NCBI RefSeq assembly: GCF_025996515.1
Contig: NZ_BLRH01000009.1
Location: forward strand, 806,001 to 870,000
Direction: 5' to 3'
DNA from: Rhizohabitans arisaemae
Lineage (GTDB): Bacteria; Actinomycetota; Actinomycetes; Streptosporangiales; Streptosporangiaceae
Length of the DNA stretch: 64,000 bases
This document shows positions 1-9,266 of this stretch, piece by piece (the stretch's first letter is position 1; every line of letters begins with the position of its first letter). The translations under genes were made by a program, and so were the position numbers. The notes under the pieces were generated by a model. It was not told the DNA's origin. It did not search any database and saw only the letters and a program-made list of their open reading frames with translations.

Positions 1-1543
1 CGCTGGAGGTGGCGTCGTCCAGGATGAGCAGCCGGGGCCGCCTGACCAGCGCCCTGGCGAGGGCGAGACGCTGCCGCTGACCGCCGGAGAGCGTGGCGCC
101 CCGCTCGCCGACCTTGGTGGACAGGCCGTCGGGGAGGGCGCTGACGAAGCCCTCGGCCTGGGCGAGCCGGAGCGCCGCCCAGATGTCCTCGTCGGGGATG
201 GAAAGGCCCAGGGTGACGTTGCCGCGCACGCTGTCGTCGAAGAGGAAGCTCTGCTGCGGGACGAGGGCGGCGACCCGGCTGATCCCGTCCGCCGCGATCC
301 GGCGGAGGTCGACCCCGTCCAGGGCGACCGTCCCCGCCGCGGGGTCGGTGAGCCGGACGAGCAGCTGGATCAGCGTGGACTTGCCGGACCCGGTGGGCCC
401 GACCAGGGCGACGGTACGGCCGGGGGCGAGGTCGAGGTCGACGTCGTGCAGGATGCGGTCGTCGTCGTTGTAGGCGTACCCGACCCCCCGGACCTCGACC
501 CGGGCGGGGCCCTCCGGCGAGAGCCGCACGTCGCCGTACTCCTGGGATCCGGTGGCGGTGAGCACCTCGCCGATCCGCGTCCAGCCGACGACGCTCCGCG
601 GCAGCTCGGCGAGGACCCAGCCGAGGGCGCGGATCGGGAAGGCGAGCATGGTGAAGAGGAAGGCGACCTCGATGAGCTGTCCCGCGGTGACGGCGCCCGA
701 GCCGAGCCGGGCCGAACCGACCAGCAGGACCGCCAGCACGCCCAGGGTGGGGACGGCCTCCAGCAGCGGGTCGAACAGGCCGCGGATCCGGCCGGCGGCG
801 ACGTTGGCGTCCCGCAGCGCCCCGGCCGCGGCGGCGAACCGCCCGGTCTCGACCTCCTCGCGGCCGAGGGCCTTGACGACGAGCGCGCCGTCGAAGCTCT
901 CGTGGGCGATCTCGCTGACCTCGGCCCTGAGCTGCTGCGCCTGGGTGACCAGGGGTGAGAGCTTGCGTTGGTAGATCAGATTGAGCACGGCGATGGCCGG
1001 GAAGACGAGGAAGCCGACGAGCGCGAGCACCGGGTCTGTGATCACCATCGCGACGGCCGCGGTGACCAGCATGACGATCACGCCCACCGCCATGGGGAGC
1101 GGGGCGAGCGGCGCCCAGGCGGCCTCCGCGTCGGCGCTGGCGTTCGACAGCAGCTGCCCGGTCGGATGCCGGTGGTGCCAGGAGAGCGGAAGCCTGAGAT
1201 ACTGCCCGGTCACCTCCCGCCGGGACCACGCCTGCATCCGGTACTGCATGACGCCGGCGAGGATCCGCCGCCCGATCACCCCCAAGGCGCGCAGCACCGC
1301 GACGCCGACGATGAGCAGCGCGGCGGCGGTGAGCGTCCCGGCGGTGGTCCGCCCGTCCCGGAACGCGGGAAGGATGGCGTGTTCCGTCGCCCAGCCGACG
1401 GCCCAGGCCGATCCGACGGTCATCACGCCGTAGACGGCGCTGGCGAGGACCGCTCCGGTGAAGACCGACTTTTCTGCTCTGATGGCCACTCCGATCACTC
1501 GGAGCCCCTGGCTCATCACGGCGGGGGTGACCTTCGTCGGCAC
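1..1543 (-). CDS. ABC exporter, fused permease-ATPase (C-terminus beyond window)
   Basis: The protein is a type I ABC exporter half-transporter with membrane and ATPase domains in one chain. The N-terminal ~320 residues hold the membrane domain, including hydrophobic stretches and the usual late-TMD helix LNLIYQRKLSPL. The ATPase domain shows Walker A GPTGSGKST near residue 380, a Q-loop PQQSFLFDD near 427, signature LSGGQRQRLALARAL near 483 and Walker B RPRLLILDDATSS at the window edge. The D-loop, H-loop and C-terminus lie outside. I chose the GTG at 1543 because AAAGGA sits about 9 nt upstream; internal GTG/ATG codons follow within 15 residues. The substrate cannot be read from the sequence. 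Such half-transporters often pair with a second one encoded downstream, which would be left of the window. Confidence 0.93.
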   Translation of the reverse strand, partial: MPTKVTPAVMSQGLRVIGVAIRAEKSVFTGAVLASAVYGVMTVGSAWAVGWATEHAILPAFRDGRTTAGTLTAAALLIVGVAVLRALGVIGRRILAGVMQYRMQAWSRREVTGQYLRLPLSWHHRHPTGQLLSNASADAEAAWAPLAPLPMAVGVIVMLVTAAVAMVITDPVLALVGFLVFPAIAVLNLIYQRKLSPLVTQAQQLRAEVSEIAHESFDGALVVKALGREEVETGRFAAAAGALRDANVAAGRIRGLFDPLLEAVPTLGVLAVLLVGSARLGSGAVTAGQLIEVAFLFTMLAFPIRALGWVLAELPRSVVGWTRIGEVLTATGSQEYGDVRLSPEGPARVEVRGVGYAYNDDDRILHDVDLDLAPGRTVALVGPTGSGKSTLIQLLVRLTDPAAGTVALDGVDLRRIAADGISRVAALVPQQSFLFDDSVRGNVTLGLSIPDEDIWAALRLAQAEGFVSALPDGLSTKVGERGATLSGGQRQRLALARALVRRPRLLILDDATSS

Positions 1544-1658
1544 GCGGAGGGTTCCTTTCGAGGGGGATGACTCCTATCTCCCTATCATCCGTGTCACCCA
1601 GTTTTATTCCGCCGATGCGGCCAATCTGCCCACCGAAGAACCCACCTGAAGCCCTAGT

Positions 1659-1664
1659 TAGTAT
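1659..1664 (+). promoter_or_regulatory. -10-like hexamer TAGTAT, leaderless start candidate
   Basis: TAGTAT lies exactly 7 nt upstream of the GTG at 1672, and no ribosome binding site can be placed for that start. This is the TANNNT-N7-RTG arrangement of leaderless actinobacterial genes. No convincing -35 is seen. Confidence 0.4.
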
Positions 1665-1671
1665 GCGAAAG

Positions 1672-2304
1672 GTGAGCAATGTCCGCGCGGAACGTGCCGC
1701 GATATGCGCAACCCTGGATCGAGCGGGCCCCGACGCCCCCACCCTCTGCGGGGACTGGACCACCGCCGACCTGACGGCCCACCTCGTCCTGCGGGAGCGC
1801 CGCCCGGACGCCGCCGGGGGGATCATCCTCAAGCCCCTCGCCCGCTACACCGAATCGGTCCAGACCGGGTTGAAGAACGGGCGCCCCTACCCTGAGCTGG
1901 TGGACCTCGTGCGCCAGGGCCCACCCGCGTGGTCGCCGTACGCCATCCCGCCGGTCGACGCCGCCGTGAACGCGGTGGAGCTCTTCGTCCACCACGAGGA
2001 CGTGCGGCGGGCCCAGCCCGCCTGGGAACCCCGCGACCTGCCCGCCGCCGTCCAGGACGACCTGTGGGCCCGGCTCCGCCGGATGGCCCGCCTGTGCTTC
2101 CGCAAAGCCCCGGTGGGCGTGGTCCTGCGCCGCCCCGAAGGCGACCTCGTCGGCGCCAGGAAGGCCGAACCCCACGTGGTCGTCACCGGCGACCCCGCCG
2201 AGCTCCTCCTCTACGCCTTCGGCCGCCAGGCCCACGCCCGGGTGGCCCTGCACGGCGACGAAACCTCGATCGCCCTCCTCAACGCCGCGTCGCTGGGGAT
2301 GTGA
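1672..2304 (+). CDS. TIGR03085-type protein of the MDMPI/DinB-like fold
   Basis: A 210-residue protein of the actinobacterial group related to mycothiol-dependent maleylpyruvate isomerase (a DinB-like four-helix fold). The N-terminus reads ERAAICATLDRAGPDAPTLC followed by GDWTTADLTAHLVLRERRPD, the family hallmark, with a candidate metal-ligand His in TAHL. A second His pair occurs in ELFVHHEDVRRAQP. The C-terminal part (TGDPAELLLYAFGRQAHARV) matches the SCP2-like tail of this group. I preferred GTG 1672 over ATG 1663 because of the leaderless promoter spacing and because homologues begin near this point. The gene is divergent from the ABC exporter and convergent with the his operon. Its biochemical role is unknown; family members are often suggested to be metal-dependent and thiol-linked. 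Confidence 0.8.
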   Translation: MSNVRAERAAICATLDRAGPDAPTLCGDWTTADLTAHLVLRERRPDAAGGIILKPLARYTESVQTGLKNGRPYPELVDLVRQGPPAWSPYAIPPVDAAVNAVELFVHHEDVRRAQPAWEPRDLPAAVQDDLWARLRRMARLCFRKAPVGVVLRRPEGDLVGARKAEPHVVVTGDPAELLLYAFGRQAHARVALHGDETSIALLNAASLGM

Positions 2305-2315
2305 CCCCGAGATCG

Positions 2316-2351
2316 CGGTACGGCCGGCAGGCGGCCCTCAGCGCCGTACCG
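2316..2351. terminator. Inverted repeat between convergent genes
   Basis: CGGTACGGC (2316-2324) pairs with GCCGTACCG (2343-2351) across an 18-nt loop, between the stop of the MDMPI-like gene and the end of hisF. It could terminate either strand, but no T-run follows on either side. Confidence 0.35.
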
Positions 2352-3102
2352 GATGACCGGCCGCGGCCAGGGTGTCCTTCACGTCGCCGATGGTGAGGGC
2401 GCCGAAGTGGAAGACGCTCGCGGCGAGGACGGCGTCGGCTCCGGCGTCCACGGCCGGGGGAAAGTGATCGAGGGCGCCGGCGCCTCCGCTGGCGATGACC
2501 GGGACGCTCACCGCGGCGCGGACGTCCCGGATCATCTCCAGATCGAAGCCCTCGCGGGTGCCGTCGCCGTCCATGGAGTTGAGCAGGATCTCGCCCACAC
2601 CGAGCTCCTCGCCCCGGGCGGCCCATTCCACGGCGTCGATGCCGGTGCCCCGCCGGCCGCCGTGGGTGGTCACCTCGTAGCCGGAGGGGGTGCCCTCGGC
2701 CCTCCTGGCGTCGACGGAGAGCACGACGCACTGGGCCCCGAACCGCCGGGAGGCCTGCGACAGCAGTTCGGGCGAGTTGATCGCCGCGGTGTTCAGGGAG
2801 ACCTTGTCGGCGCCGGCGCGGAGCAGGCGGTCGATGTCGTCGACGGCGCGGACCCCGCCGCCGACGGTGAGCGGGATGAAGACCTGCTCCGCGGTCCGCC
2901 GGACCACGTCGTGCATGGTCTCCCGCCCGCCACTCGACGCCGTGATATCCAGAAATATCAGCTCATCGGCGCCTTCGGCGTCGTAGCGGCCGGCCAGCTC
3001 CACCGGATCCCCGGCGTCGCGCAGGTCCAGGAAGTTGACCCCCTTCACCACCCGCCCGGCGTCGACGTCCAGGCACGGGATCACCCGTACGGCGACGCTC
3101 AC
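2338..3102 (-). CDS. hisF: Imidazole glycerol phosphate synthase, cyclase subunit
   Basis: HisF is the (beta-alpha)8 cyclase of IGP synthase. With HisH it converts PRFAR plus ammonia to imidazole glycerol phosphate and AICAR. The 254-residue protein is full length. The N-terminal [18 protein letters not shown] carries the first catalytic Asp, and LSVDARR near residue 130 carries the second. Phosphate-binding loops [16 protein letters not shown] and [11 protein letters not shown] are present. The start is GTG 3102, overlapping the priA stop by four bases (GTGA), so translation is coupled. It is the last gene of the minus-strand his operon here; no hisI follows within the window. Confidence 0.97.
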   Translation of the reverse strand: MSVAVRVIPCLDVDAGRVVKGVNFLDLRDAGDPVELAGRYDAEGADELIFLDITASSGGRETMHDVVRRTAEQVFIPLTVGGGVRAVDDIDRLLRAGADKVSLNTAAINSPELLSQASRRFGAQCVVLSVDARRAEGTPSGYEVTTHGGRRGTGIDAVEWAARGEELGVGEILLNSMDGDGTREGFDLEMIRDVRAAVSVPVIASGGAGALDHFPPAVDAGADAVLAASVFHFGALTIGDVKDTLAAAGHPVRR

Positions 3103-3824
3103 GGCCCGCTCACCGCCGCCAGCGCCTCACGCAGGGTGAACGCCTGCGCGTACAGCGCCTTGCCGACGATGGCGCCCTCGACCCCGAGCGGCACCATCGT
3201 CGCGATCGCCCGGAGGTCGTCCAGCGAGGAGACCCCGCCGGAGGCGACCACCGGCTTGTCGGTGCGGGCGCACACGTCGCGGAGCAGGTCCAGGTTGGGC
3301 CCGCGCAGCGTGCCGTCCTTGGTGACGTCGGTGACGACGTAGCGCGGGCAGCCGGCGATCTCCAGCCGGTCCAGCACCTCCCAGAGGTCCCCGCCCTCCT
3401 GCGTCCAGCCGCGGGCCGCCAGGACGGTCCCCCGCACGTCCAGGCCGACCGCGATCCGCTCACCGTGCTCGGCGACGATCCGCGCCACCCAGTCCGGGTT
3501 CTCCAGCGCCGCGGTGCCGATGTTGACCCGGGCGCAGCCGGTGGCCAGGGCCGCGGCCAGGGAGGCGTCGTCCCTGATCCCGCCGGACATCTCCACCTTG
3601 ACGTCAAGCTTGCCGACCACCTCGGCGAGCAGGTCGCGGTTGGAGCCACGGCCGAAGGCGGCGTCCAGGTCGACGAGGTGGATCCACTCCGCCCCGTCCT
3701 CCTGCCAGGCGAGCGCGGCGGCGAGCGGGTCGCCGTACCCGGTCTCGGTGCCGGCCTCGCCTTGGACCAGGCGCACGGCCTGACCGCCCGCGACGTCCAC
3801 GGCGGGCAGCAGCTCAAGCGACAT
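3099..3824 (-). CDS. priA: Bifunctional phosphoribosyl isomerase A (HisA/TrpF)
   Basis: PriA is the actinobacterial isomerase that acts on both ProFAR (histidine pathway) and PRA (tryptophan pathway), replacing separate HisA and TrpF enzymes. The 241-residue TIM barrel begins [20 protein letters not shown] with the catalytic Asp, followed by [23 protein letters not shown], and the second catalytic Asp in [16 protein letters not shown]. The C-terminal phosphate loops are [11 protein letters not shown] and [11 protein letters not shown]. The ATG at 3824 has GGAGGT 8 nt upstream, located inside the end of the preceding 112-aa gene. The PriA call rests on lineage and sequence type; dual activity itself cannot be seen. 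Confidence 0.93.
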   Translation of the reverse strand: MSLELLPAVDVAGGQAVRLVQGEAGTETGYGDPLAAALAWQEDGAEWIHLVDLDAAFGRGSNRDLLAEVVGKLDVKVEMSGGIRDDASLAAALATGCARVNIGTAALENPDWVARIVAEHGERIAVGLDVRGTVLAARGWTQEGGDLWEVLDRLEIAGCPRYVVTDVTKDGTLRGPNLDLLRDVCARTDKPVVASGGVSSLDDLRAIATMVPLGVEGAIVGKALYAQAFTLREALAAVSGP

Positions 3825-3827
3825 CTC

Positions 3828-4166
3828 TTACGACCTCCGGTCGAACAGTACGGTGACGAGTACGGGGACCAGCAGCACGGAGAGCATGAACAGCCCGGCC
3901 CGCGCCGCCCACCCCTCCAGCAGCAGCCAGCCCAGAATCTGGACCAGCACGAAGAGTATGAACATCCCGGCGTTCTGCGCCCTGCGCCGCCGGGCGATGA
4001 TGCCGCCCTGCCGGGCGACCCGGACCGGGCGCGGCACCGCCTCGGCGAGCCGGGCGCGTCTGCGGCGCCAGCGTTCGAGCTTGGCCTGATGCTCGGCCCG
4101 GGCCAGCGCCGCCACTGCCTGAGCCTCCTCGCGCTCGGCGCGACGCCGGGCGCGTTCCTTACTCAT
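3828..4166 (-). CDS. Small basic membrane protein in the his operon
   Basis: A 112-residue protein of unknown function. The first ~60 residues are extremely Arg/Ala/Glu-rich and probably helical or coiled. Two hydrophobic segments follow (MFILFVLVQILGWLLLEGW and GLFMLSVLLVPVLVTVLF), giving a hairpin membrane protein with a cytoplasmic basic N-terminus, and a short RRS tail. It lies between hisH and priA, and its 3' end contains the priA ribosome binding site, so it is probably co-transcribed with priA and hisF. I recognise no enzymatic motif. Small membrane proteins at this place in his operons are familiar from actinomycetes, but no function is assigned. Confidence 0.75.
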   Translation of the reverse strand: MSKERARRRAEREEAQAVAALARAEHQAKLERWRRRRARLAEAVPRPVRVARQGGIIARRRRAQNAGMFILFVLVQILGWLLLEGWAARAGLFMLSVLLVPVLVTVLFDRRS

Positions 4167-4196
4167 TATCGCTCATCGGGCTACCCCCGGACTCCT

Positions 4197-4230
4197 GTTG
4201 ACAGATGGTCCCACCATGGGCCCAGTCAAC
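4197..4230. promoter_or_regulatory. Nested inverted repeat upstream of the 112-aa/priA/hisF block
   Basis: GTTGAC (4197-4202) is mirrored by GTCAAC (4225-4230), and inside them ATGGT-ccc-ACCAT (4205-4217) is a second perfect inverted repeat. The 129-nt gap after hisH is the largest in the his operon, so this could be an internal promoter/operator or an mRNA processing hairpin. On the minus strand TTGACT resembles a -35 element. Confidence 0.4.
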
Positions 4231-4295
4231 ACATATGCCCCCGTCAAGCGACCGATCAACACGGTTTCACCTGGGCGATTCCGGACGACGCGCGA

Positions 4296-4937
4296 CTAGC
4301 CCGTACAAGTCGCCAGCCAGTTTTTCAGCAGCGCGGCACCCGCGTCCCCCGACTTCTCCGGGTGGAACTGCGTGGCCCAGAGTGGCCCGTTCTCCACCGC
4401 GGCCACGAACTCCTCGCCGTGCTCGGCCCAGGTGACCAGCGGGGGCGTGAACCCGGGGCCCGGCTCCAGTTCCCAGCGGCGCACGCCGTACGAATGCACG
4501 AAGTAGTAGCGGGTGCCCGGGTCGATCCCGGCGAAGAGCGCGGACCCCTCGGGCGCCTTGACCGTGTTCCACCCCATGTGCGGGAGGATCGGCGCGTGCA
4601 GGCGCTCCACCGTGCCGGGCCACTCGCCGCAGCCTTCGGTGTGCACGCCGTGCTCGACCCCCTTCTCGAAGAGGATCTGCATCCCCACGCAGATGCCGAG
4701 GACCGGCCGCCCGCCGGCCAGCCGCCGGGCCACGATCCGGTCCCCGTGGACCGCGCGCAGCCCGGCCATGCACGCGGCGAAGGCCCCCACTCCCGGGACG
4801 ACCAGGCCGTCGGCGTTCAACGCCGTCTCCATGTCGGAGGTCACGGTGACCTCCGCGCCCACCCGGGCGAGCGCCCGCTCCGCGGACCGCAGGTTGCCCG
4901 AACCGTAGTCCAGTACGACGATCCGCCGACCGCTCAC
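4296..4937 (-). CDS. hisH: Imidazole glycerol phosphate synthase, glutaminase subunit
   Basis: HisH is the class I glutamine amidotransferase that feeds ammonia to HisF. The 213-residue protein starts [20 protein letters not shown]. The nucleophile Cys is in [14 protein letters not shown], the oxyanion/Gly motif is in [11 protein letters not shown], and the catalytic His-Glu pair is in [10 protein letters not shown] near the C-terminus. Two in-frame GTG codons (4940, 4937) are possible. I took 4937, which gives a GTGA four-base overlap with the upstream 51-aa gene, with GGCGGGGGTG as ribosome binding site. It is not adjacent to hisF here; the 112-aa protein gene and priA lie between. Confidence 0.95.
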   Translation of the reverse strand: MSGRRIVVLDYGSGNLRSAERALARVGAEVTVTSDMETALNADGLVVPGVGAFAACMAGLRAVHGDRIVARRLAGGRPVLGICVGMQILFEKGVEHGVHTEGCGEWPGTVERLHAPILPHMGWNTVKAPEGSALFAGIDPGTRYYFVHSYGVRRWELEPGPGFTPPLVTWAEHGEEFVAAVENGPLWATQFHPEKSGDAGAALLKNWLATCTG

Positions 4938-5089
4938 CACCGAAGCACCCCCGCCCAGATCGACATGACGGCCCCGGCGAGCAGCACGGCCGACCACAGC
5001 TTCAGCCCCTGCTTGTAGAACGAGAAGACCCCGCCGAGGAGGAAGAGACCGACCCCCACCAGGGCGATCGCCGACCAGTTGTCGGACAT
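4934..5089 (-). CDS. 51-aa membrane protein between hisB and hisH
   Basis: A small gene easily missed by length cut-offs. It begins with ATG at 5089, directly after the hisB stop (TAGATG), and ends in a TGA shared with the hisH start, so it is tightly coupled at both ends. The product starts [20 protein letters not shown] and has two hydrophobic helices separated by a short basic turn ([11 protein letters not shown]), ending AGVLRW. Clean coupling, typical actinobacterial codon use and a membrane-like composition support a real gene. Function unknown. A comparable small membrane ORF is, from general knowledge, common at this position in actinomycete his operons. Confidence 0.72.
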   Translation of the reverse strand: MSDNWSAIALVGVGLFLLGGVFSFYKQGLKLWSAVLLAGAVMSIWAGVLRW

Positions 5090-5686
5090 CTAGAGCACGC
5101 CCTTGGTACTGGGGATGACCCCGGCGGCGCGCGGGTCGTGCGCGCACGCGTCCCGCAGGGCCCGGGCCAGCGCCTTGAACTGGGCCTCCACGATGTGGTG
5201 GGCGTTGCGCCCGTACGGCACGTGCACGTGGAGGCAGATCGCCGCCTGGGCGACGAAGGACTCCAGGATGTGCCGGGTGAGCGTGGTGTCGTACTCGGGC
5301 CCGATCATGGGGGCCATGCCCTCGGGCTCACTGTGCACCAGGTACGGACGGCCGGACAGGTCCACGGTGACCTGGGCGAGCGCCTCGTCGAGCGGGACGA
5401 ACGCCTGCGCGAACCGCCGGATGCCCGCCTTGTCGCCGAGCGCCTGCCGGAACGCGGCGCCGAGGGCGAGCGCGGTGTCCTCGATCGTGTGGTGGGAGTC
5501 GATGTGCAGGTCGCCGTCGGTCTTCACCGTGAGGTCGAACAGGCCGTGTTTGCCCAGCTGGGCCAGCATGTGGTCGTAGAAGCCGACCCCGGTCGACACG
5601 TCCACCCGCCCGGTCCCGTCGAGGTCCACCTCGACCAGAACGGACGTCTCCTTGGTCTCCCGCTCGATCCTGCCGACGCGACTCAT
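5090..5686 (-). CDS. hisB: Imidazoleglycerol-phosphate dehydratase
   Basis: HisB dehydrates imidazole glycerol phosphate to imidazole acetol phosphate. The 198-residue monofunctional form (no phosphatase domain) carries both metal-binding HHxxE repeats that place manganese at the active site: [14 protein letters not shown] near residue 70 and [17 protein letters not shown] near residue 168. The C-terminus [10 protein letters not shown] is conserved in the family. I chose ATG 5686 ([15 protein letters not shown]) rather than the in-frame ATG at 5701 because GGAGGG lies about 8 nt upstream of it. It lies 49 nt after hisC in the operon and abuts the 51-aa gene. Confidence 0.96.
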   Translation of the reverse strand: MSRVGRIERETKETSVLVEVDLDGTGRVDVSTGVGFYDHMLAQLGKHGLFDLTVKTDGDLHIDSHHTIEDTALALGAAFRQALGDKAGIRRFAQAFVPLDEALAQVTVDLSGRPYLVHSEPEGMAPMIGPEYDTTLTRHILESFVAQAAICLHVHVPYGRNAHHIVEAQFKALARALRDACAHDPRAAGVIPSTKGVL

Positions 5687-5735
5687 CGCCACACCCTCCA
5701 CTTCCCGCGCGGACCCTCCGCCCGGATCGCCCCGA

Positions 5736-6842
5736 TCACGGCATCGCCTCGGCGAGCGCGGACCGGAAGGCCGCCATCTCCGCCGAGGTCCCGATCGAGA
5801 CGCGCAGCCATTCCGGCGGGCCGACCTCGCGGATCAGCACCCCCCGGTCGAGTATTCCCTGCCAGAGCGTCCGCCGGTCGACGGCGACCTCCCCAGGACC
5901 GGTCGCCTTCTCCACGAACCGCCCGAAGAACACGAAGTTCGCGTCGGAGTCGGCCACCGTGAGCCCGCGCCCGCGGAGCCACTCCACCGTCGCGTCCCGT
6001 TCGGCGCGCAGCGTGTCCACCGTGCCGAGCAGCGCCTCCCGGTGCGCGAGGGCCACCCGCGCGGCCTCCTGGGTGAGCGTCGACAGATGGTACGGCAGGC
6101 GCACCAGCAGCAGCGCGTCGACCACCGCCGGGTCGGCCGCCAGGTAGCCCAGCCGCGTCCCGGCCATCGCGAACGCCTTGGACATGGTCCGGGTGACGAT
6201 CAGCCGTGGGGATCGGGGCAGCAGCGAGAGCGCGCTCGGGGTCCCGGTCCGGGCGAACTCGGCGTACGCCTCGTCCACCACGACCATCCCCGGCGCCGCG
6301 TCCAGCACCGCCCGGATCACCTCAAGCGGCAGCGCCGTGCCGGTGGGGTTGTTGGGCGAGGTCAGGAAGACCACGTCGGGACGATGCTCCCGTACGGCCT
6401 GGACGGCTCGCGCCGGGTCGATCCCGAAGTCGTCGTCGCGCGCCCCGGCGATCCACCGGGTGGACGTGCCCGAGGTGATGATCGGGTGCATCGAGTAGGA
6501 CGGTTCGAAGCCCAGCGCGGTGCGCCCCGGGCCGCCGAACGCCTGCAGGATCTGCTGGAGGACCTCGTTGGAGCCGTTGGCCGCCCAGACCTGGTCGGCG
6601 CCGAGCCCGTGCCCGAGGTAGGCGGCGAGATCCTTGCGGAGCTCCACCGCGTCCCGGTCGGGGTAGCGGTTGAGCGTCCCGGTCACCCGCCGGACCGCGT
6701 CCGCCAGGTCCGCCACGAGGGCGTCCGGGGGCGGGTACGGGTTCTCGTTGGTGTTCAGCTGCACGGGCACGTCGAGCTGCGGCGCCCCGTACGGCGTGAG
6801 CCCGCGCAGGTCCTCGCGGATCGGCAGATCGTCGAATGTCAC
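5736..6842 (-). CDS. hisC: Histidinol-phosphate aminotransferase
   Basis: HisC is a PLP-dependent fold type I aminotransferase converting imidazole acetol phosphate and glutamate to histidinol phosphate. The 368-residue protein shows [10 protein letters not shown] at the N-terminus, the PLP ring-stacking and binding region [20 protein letters not shown] with the pyridine-N-binding Asp, and the Schiff-base Lys in [18 protein letters not shown]. The C-terminal substrate carboxylate Arg is in [11 protein letters not shown]. The GTG start at 6842 follows the hisD stop by four bases, so the two are co-translated. Actinobacterial HisC can overlap in function with aromatic aminotransferases; this one sits in the his operon, so HisC is the natural call. 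Confidence 0.95.
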   Translation of the reverse strand: MTFDDLPIREDLRGLTPYGAPQLDVPVQLNTNENPYPPPDALVADLADAVRRVTGTLNRYPDRDAVELRKDLAAYLGHGLGADQVWAANGSNEVLQQILQAFGGPGRTALGFEPSYSMHPIITSGTSTRWIAGARDDDFGIDPARAVQAVREHRPDVVFLTSPNNPTGTALPLEVIRAVLDAAPGMVVVDEAYAEFARTGTPSALSLLPRSPRLIVTRTMSKAFAMAGTRLGYLAADPAVVDALLLVRLPYHLSTLTQEAARVALAHREALLGTVDTLRAERDATVEWLRGRGLTVADSDANFVFFGRFVEKATGPGEVAVDRRTLWQGILDRGVLIREVGPPEWLRVSIGTSAEMAAFRSALAEAMP

Positions 6843-6846
6843 GGGC

Positions 6847-8151
6847 TCAGCTCCGTCCGCCGGAGAACCGGGCGCGGACCGCGGCGCCGTGCGCCGGGAG
6901 GTCCTCGGCGTCGGCGAGGGCGCTCACGTGCGGCTCCGCCTCGCGCAGCGCCTCCCGCGTGTAGTCCACCACGTGGATCCCGCGCAGGAAGGTCGCCGTC
7001 GACAGGCCCGCGGAGTGGCAGGCGCAGCCGCCGGTCGGCAGCACGTGGTTGGACCCGGCGAGGTAGTCGCCGAGGGAGACCGGGGCGTGCGGCCCGATGA
7101 AGATCGCACCGGCGTTGCGGACCCGCGCCGCCAGGGAGTGGGCGTCCGCGGTCTGGATCTCCAGGTGCTCGGCGCCGTAGGCGTCGGCCACGGCCAGGGC
7201 GTCCTCGGCCGAGGCCACCAGCACGATCCCGGACTGCCGTCCGGCGAGCGCCTCGGCGACCCGCTCCCGGTGCTTGGTCTCCTCCACCTGGCGGGCGAGC
7301 TCCCGCTCCACCGCCTCGGCGAGGGTGGGTGACTCGGTGACCAGCACGGCCGCCGCGAGGGTGTCGTGCTCGGCCTGGCTGATCAGGTCCGCGGCCACGT
7401 GGACCGGGTCGGCGGTGTCGTCGGCGATGACCATGATCTCGGTGGGCCCGGCCTCGGCGTCGATGCCGATCCGCCCCTTGAGCAGCCGCTTGGCGGCGGC
7501 CACCCAGATGTTGCCGGGACCGGTGACCATGTTGACGGGGCGGCAGTCCCGCGTCCCGTAGGCGAACATGGCGACGGCCTGGGCTCCGCCCACCGCGTAC
7601 ACCTCGTCCACGCCGAGCAGCGCGCAGGCGGCCAGGATGGACGGATGCGGGGATCCCCCGAACTCCCGCTGCGGCGGCGAGGCCACCGCGAGGGAGGGCA
7701 CCCCGGCCTCCTGGGCGGGCACCACGTTCATCACGACGCTGGACGGGTAGACGGCGAGCCCGCCGGGCGCGTACAGACCCACCCGGCCCACGGGCGTGAA
7801 CCGCTCGACGACCCGGCCGCCGGGGACGACCTCGGTGACGATGTCGGCGCGCCGCTGGTCCCGGTGGACCAGGCGGGCCCGGCGGATCGACTCCTCCAGC
7901 GCCGCGCGGACGACGGGGTCCAGGTTCTCCAGGGCCTCGGCGATCCGGGCGGGCGGCACCCGGGCGGACTCCAGGTCGACCCCGTCGAAGCGCGCGGTCA
8001 GCTCCCGTACGGCGTCGGCGCCGCGATGGCGGACGTCCTCGCAGATCGGGCGCACCTTCTCCAAGGCGGCCTCGACGTCGAGCTCGGCACGGGGCAGCAC
8101 GTCGCGCAGATCCTCCGGAAGGCCTCCGCGCAGGTCGATACGGGAAATCAC
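6847..8151 (-). CDS. hisD: Histidinol dehydrogenase
   Basis: HisD is the zinc-dependent NAD enzyme that oxidises L-histidinol in two steps to L-histidine. The 434-residue protein contains the family signature around [15 protein letters not shown], the zinc/catalytic region [18 protein letters not shown], the catalytic Glu-His pair in [14 protein letters not shown], and [11 protein letters not shown] with further conserved residues. It is the first gene of the operon. The GTG start at 8151 is preceded at 6 nt by TAGACT, a possible -10 element, with only a weak ATGGGG ribosome site, so transcription could begin at or very near the start codon. Confidence 0.96.
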   Translation of the reverse strand: MISRIDLRGGLPEDLRDVLPRAELDVEAALEKVRPICEDVRHRGADAVRELTARFDGVDLESARVPPARIAEALENLDPVVRAALEESIRRARLVHRDQRRADIVTEVVPGGRVVERFTPVGRVGLYAPGGLAVYPSSVVMNVVPAQEAGVPSLAVASPPQREFGGSPHPSILAACALLGVDEVYAVGGAQAVAMFAYGTRDCRPVNMVTGPGNIWVAAAKRLLKGRIGIDAEAGPTEIMVIADDTADPVHVAADLISQAEHDTLAAAVLVTESPTLAEAVERELARQVEETKHRERVAEALAGRQSGIVLVASAEDALAVADAYGAEHLEIQTADAHSLAARVRNAGAIFIGPHAPVSLGDYLAGSNHVLPTGGCACHSAGLSTATFLRGIHVVDYTREALREAEPHVSALADAEDLPAHGAAVRARFSGGRS

Positions 8152-8208
8152 CCCATCAGTCTACGGAGCCACACAGACCATCGCCCGCCAAGTCCATCAT
8201 GCGGACCG

Positions 8209-8532
8209 TCAACTCACCAAAAAGATCATTAAAGTCACGAGGACGGCGAGTACCACGATCAGCACCATCATCATCGGAACGGCGGGCGACTCCCCCAGCG
8301 GCTGACCGAGGCGCATCCGCCGCTGGACCCGGCGCCAGCGCAGGAACCCCGCGACCGAGGAGGCGATCGCGGCCGCCACCAGCAGCAGGCCGCCCGCCAC
8401 CCGGAGCCCGCCGGGGAGGTCGGTGATGAGCCGGTCCACGGCGACGCCGGCGGCGAGCAGCCCCAGGGACGTCCGGATCCAGGCCAGGAAGGTCCGCTCG
8501 TTGGCGAGGGTGTATCGGTAGTCCGGTTCCAC
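8209..8532 (-). CDS. DUF202 (YidH-type) membrane protein
   Basis: A 107-residue membrane protein with the DUF202 signature: RYTLANERTFLAWIRTSLGLLAAGVAV at the N-terminus, then two further hydrophobic helices (VAGGLLLVAAAIASSVAGFL and PMMMVLIVVLAVLVTLMIFL), giving three predicted membrane spans. The family is widespread and of unknown function. The GTG start at 8532 is convenient but has no strong ribosome binding site. It lies upstream of hisD on the same strand, with a 57-nt gap that probably holds the his promoter. It is divergent from the Lon-substrate-binding-domain gene. Confidence 0.85.
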   Translation of the reverse strand: MEPDYRYTLANERTFLAWIRTSLGLLAAGVAVDRLITDLPGGLRVAGGLLLVAAAIASSVAGFLRWRRVQRRMRLGQPLGESPAVPMMMVLIVVLAVLVTLMIFLVS

Positions 8533-8581
8533 GCTTTACATTGTAGATCATGCAATTCCGCCAGGGAACGGGGGACACGGA

Positions 8582-8587
8582 TAGGCT
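8582..8587 (+). promoter_or_regulatory. -10-like hexamer TAGGCT, leaderless start candidate
   Basis: TAGGCT is followed by 7 nt and then GTG 8595, the start favoured for the next gene. The GGAGG in that 7-nt gap is too close to serve as a normal ribosome site, which supports a leaderless reading. Confidence 0.35.
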
Positions 8588-8594
8588 GGAGGTC

Positions 8595-9266
8595 GTGAGC
8601 GAGCGGTTGCCCCTGTTCCCCCTGGGGACGGTCCTGTTCCCCGGGGTGCCCCTCCCCCTGCACGTCTTCGAGGAGCGATACCGGCTGCTCGTCCGCGACC
8701 TGCTCGAAGGCGAGCCGTTCTTCGGCGTCGTCGCCATCGTCGAGGGACACGAGGTCGGCGCCGGAGCCGCCCGGGAACTCGCCGCCGTCGGATGCACCGC
8801 GCAGGTCCACGAGGTCACCGAGCTCCCCGGCGGGCGATACCACCTGATCACCGTGGGCCGGGACCGCTTCCGCCTCGACTCCGTCGACCACGGCACGCCG
8901 TACCCGACCGGGCGGGTCACCCGGCTGCCGGAGAATCCGGGCGACGTCTCGGCGAGCCTGGTGCGCGAGGTCGTCGAGGCCTTCGCCCGCTACCACGGCC
9001 TCATGCTCGCCGCCGCGCCGGACGCGGGCCCGGCGTCCGCGCTCGTCCCCGGCGACCTCCCGCACGACCCGGTCGAACTCTCCTACCTCGTCGCCGCCGG
9101 GCTCGTCGCGGACCGGGGGGTCAAGCAGCGGCTCCTCGCCGCGGAGGACGCGGCCACCCGCCTCGCCGCCGAACTCGGGCTGCTCAACCGGGAAATCCGG
9201 TTGCTCGGGTCGCTACGGTCTGTTCCAGTGACGGACTTCCCGACCGGAGGGGTCAACCCCAATTGA
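8595..9266 (+). CDS. Lon substrate-binding (LON) domain protein, stand-alone
   Basis: A 223-residue protein consisting of a LON N-terminal-type (PUA-like) domain without AAA or protease domains. It begins VSERLPLFPLGTVLFPGVPL followed by HVFEERYRLLVRDLLEGEPFFGVV, the family hallmark. The middle is GCTAQVHEVTELPGGRYHLITVGRDRFRL, and the C-terminal half is helical, as in stand-alone bacterial forms. The function of these forms is unclear; a role in binding substrates or regulating proteolysis is only inferred. I chose GTG 8595 because family members begin just before RLPLFPLG. An upstream in-frame ATG at 8550 would add 15 residues. Its stop overlaps the next gene's TTG start. Confidence 0.85.
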   Translation: MSERLPLFPLGTVLFPGVPLPLHVFEERYRLLVRDLLEGEPFFGVVAIVEGHEVGAGAARELAAVGCTAQVHEVTELPGGRYHLITVGRDRFRLDSVDHGTPYPTGRVTRLPENPGDVSASLVREVVEAFARYHGLMLAAAPDAGPASALVPGDLPHDPVELSYLVAAGLVADRGVKQRLLAAEDAATRLAAELGLLNREIRLLGSLRSVPVTDFPTGGVNPN

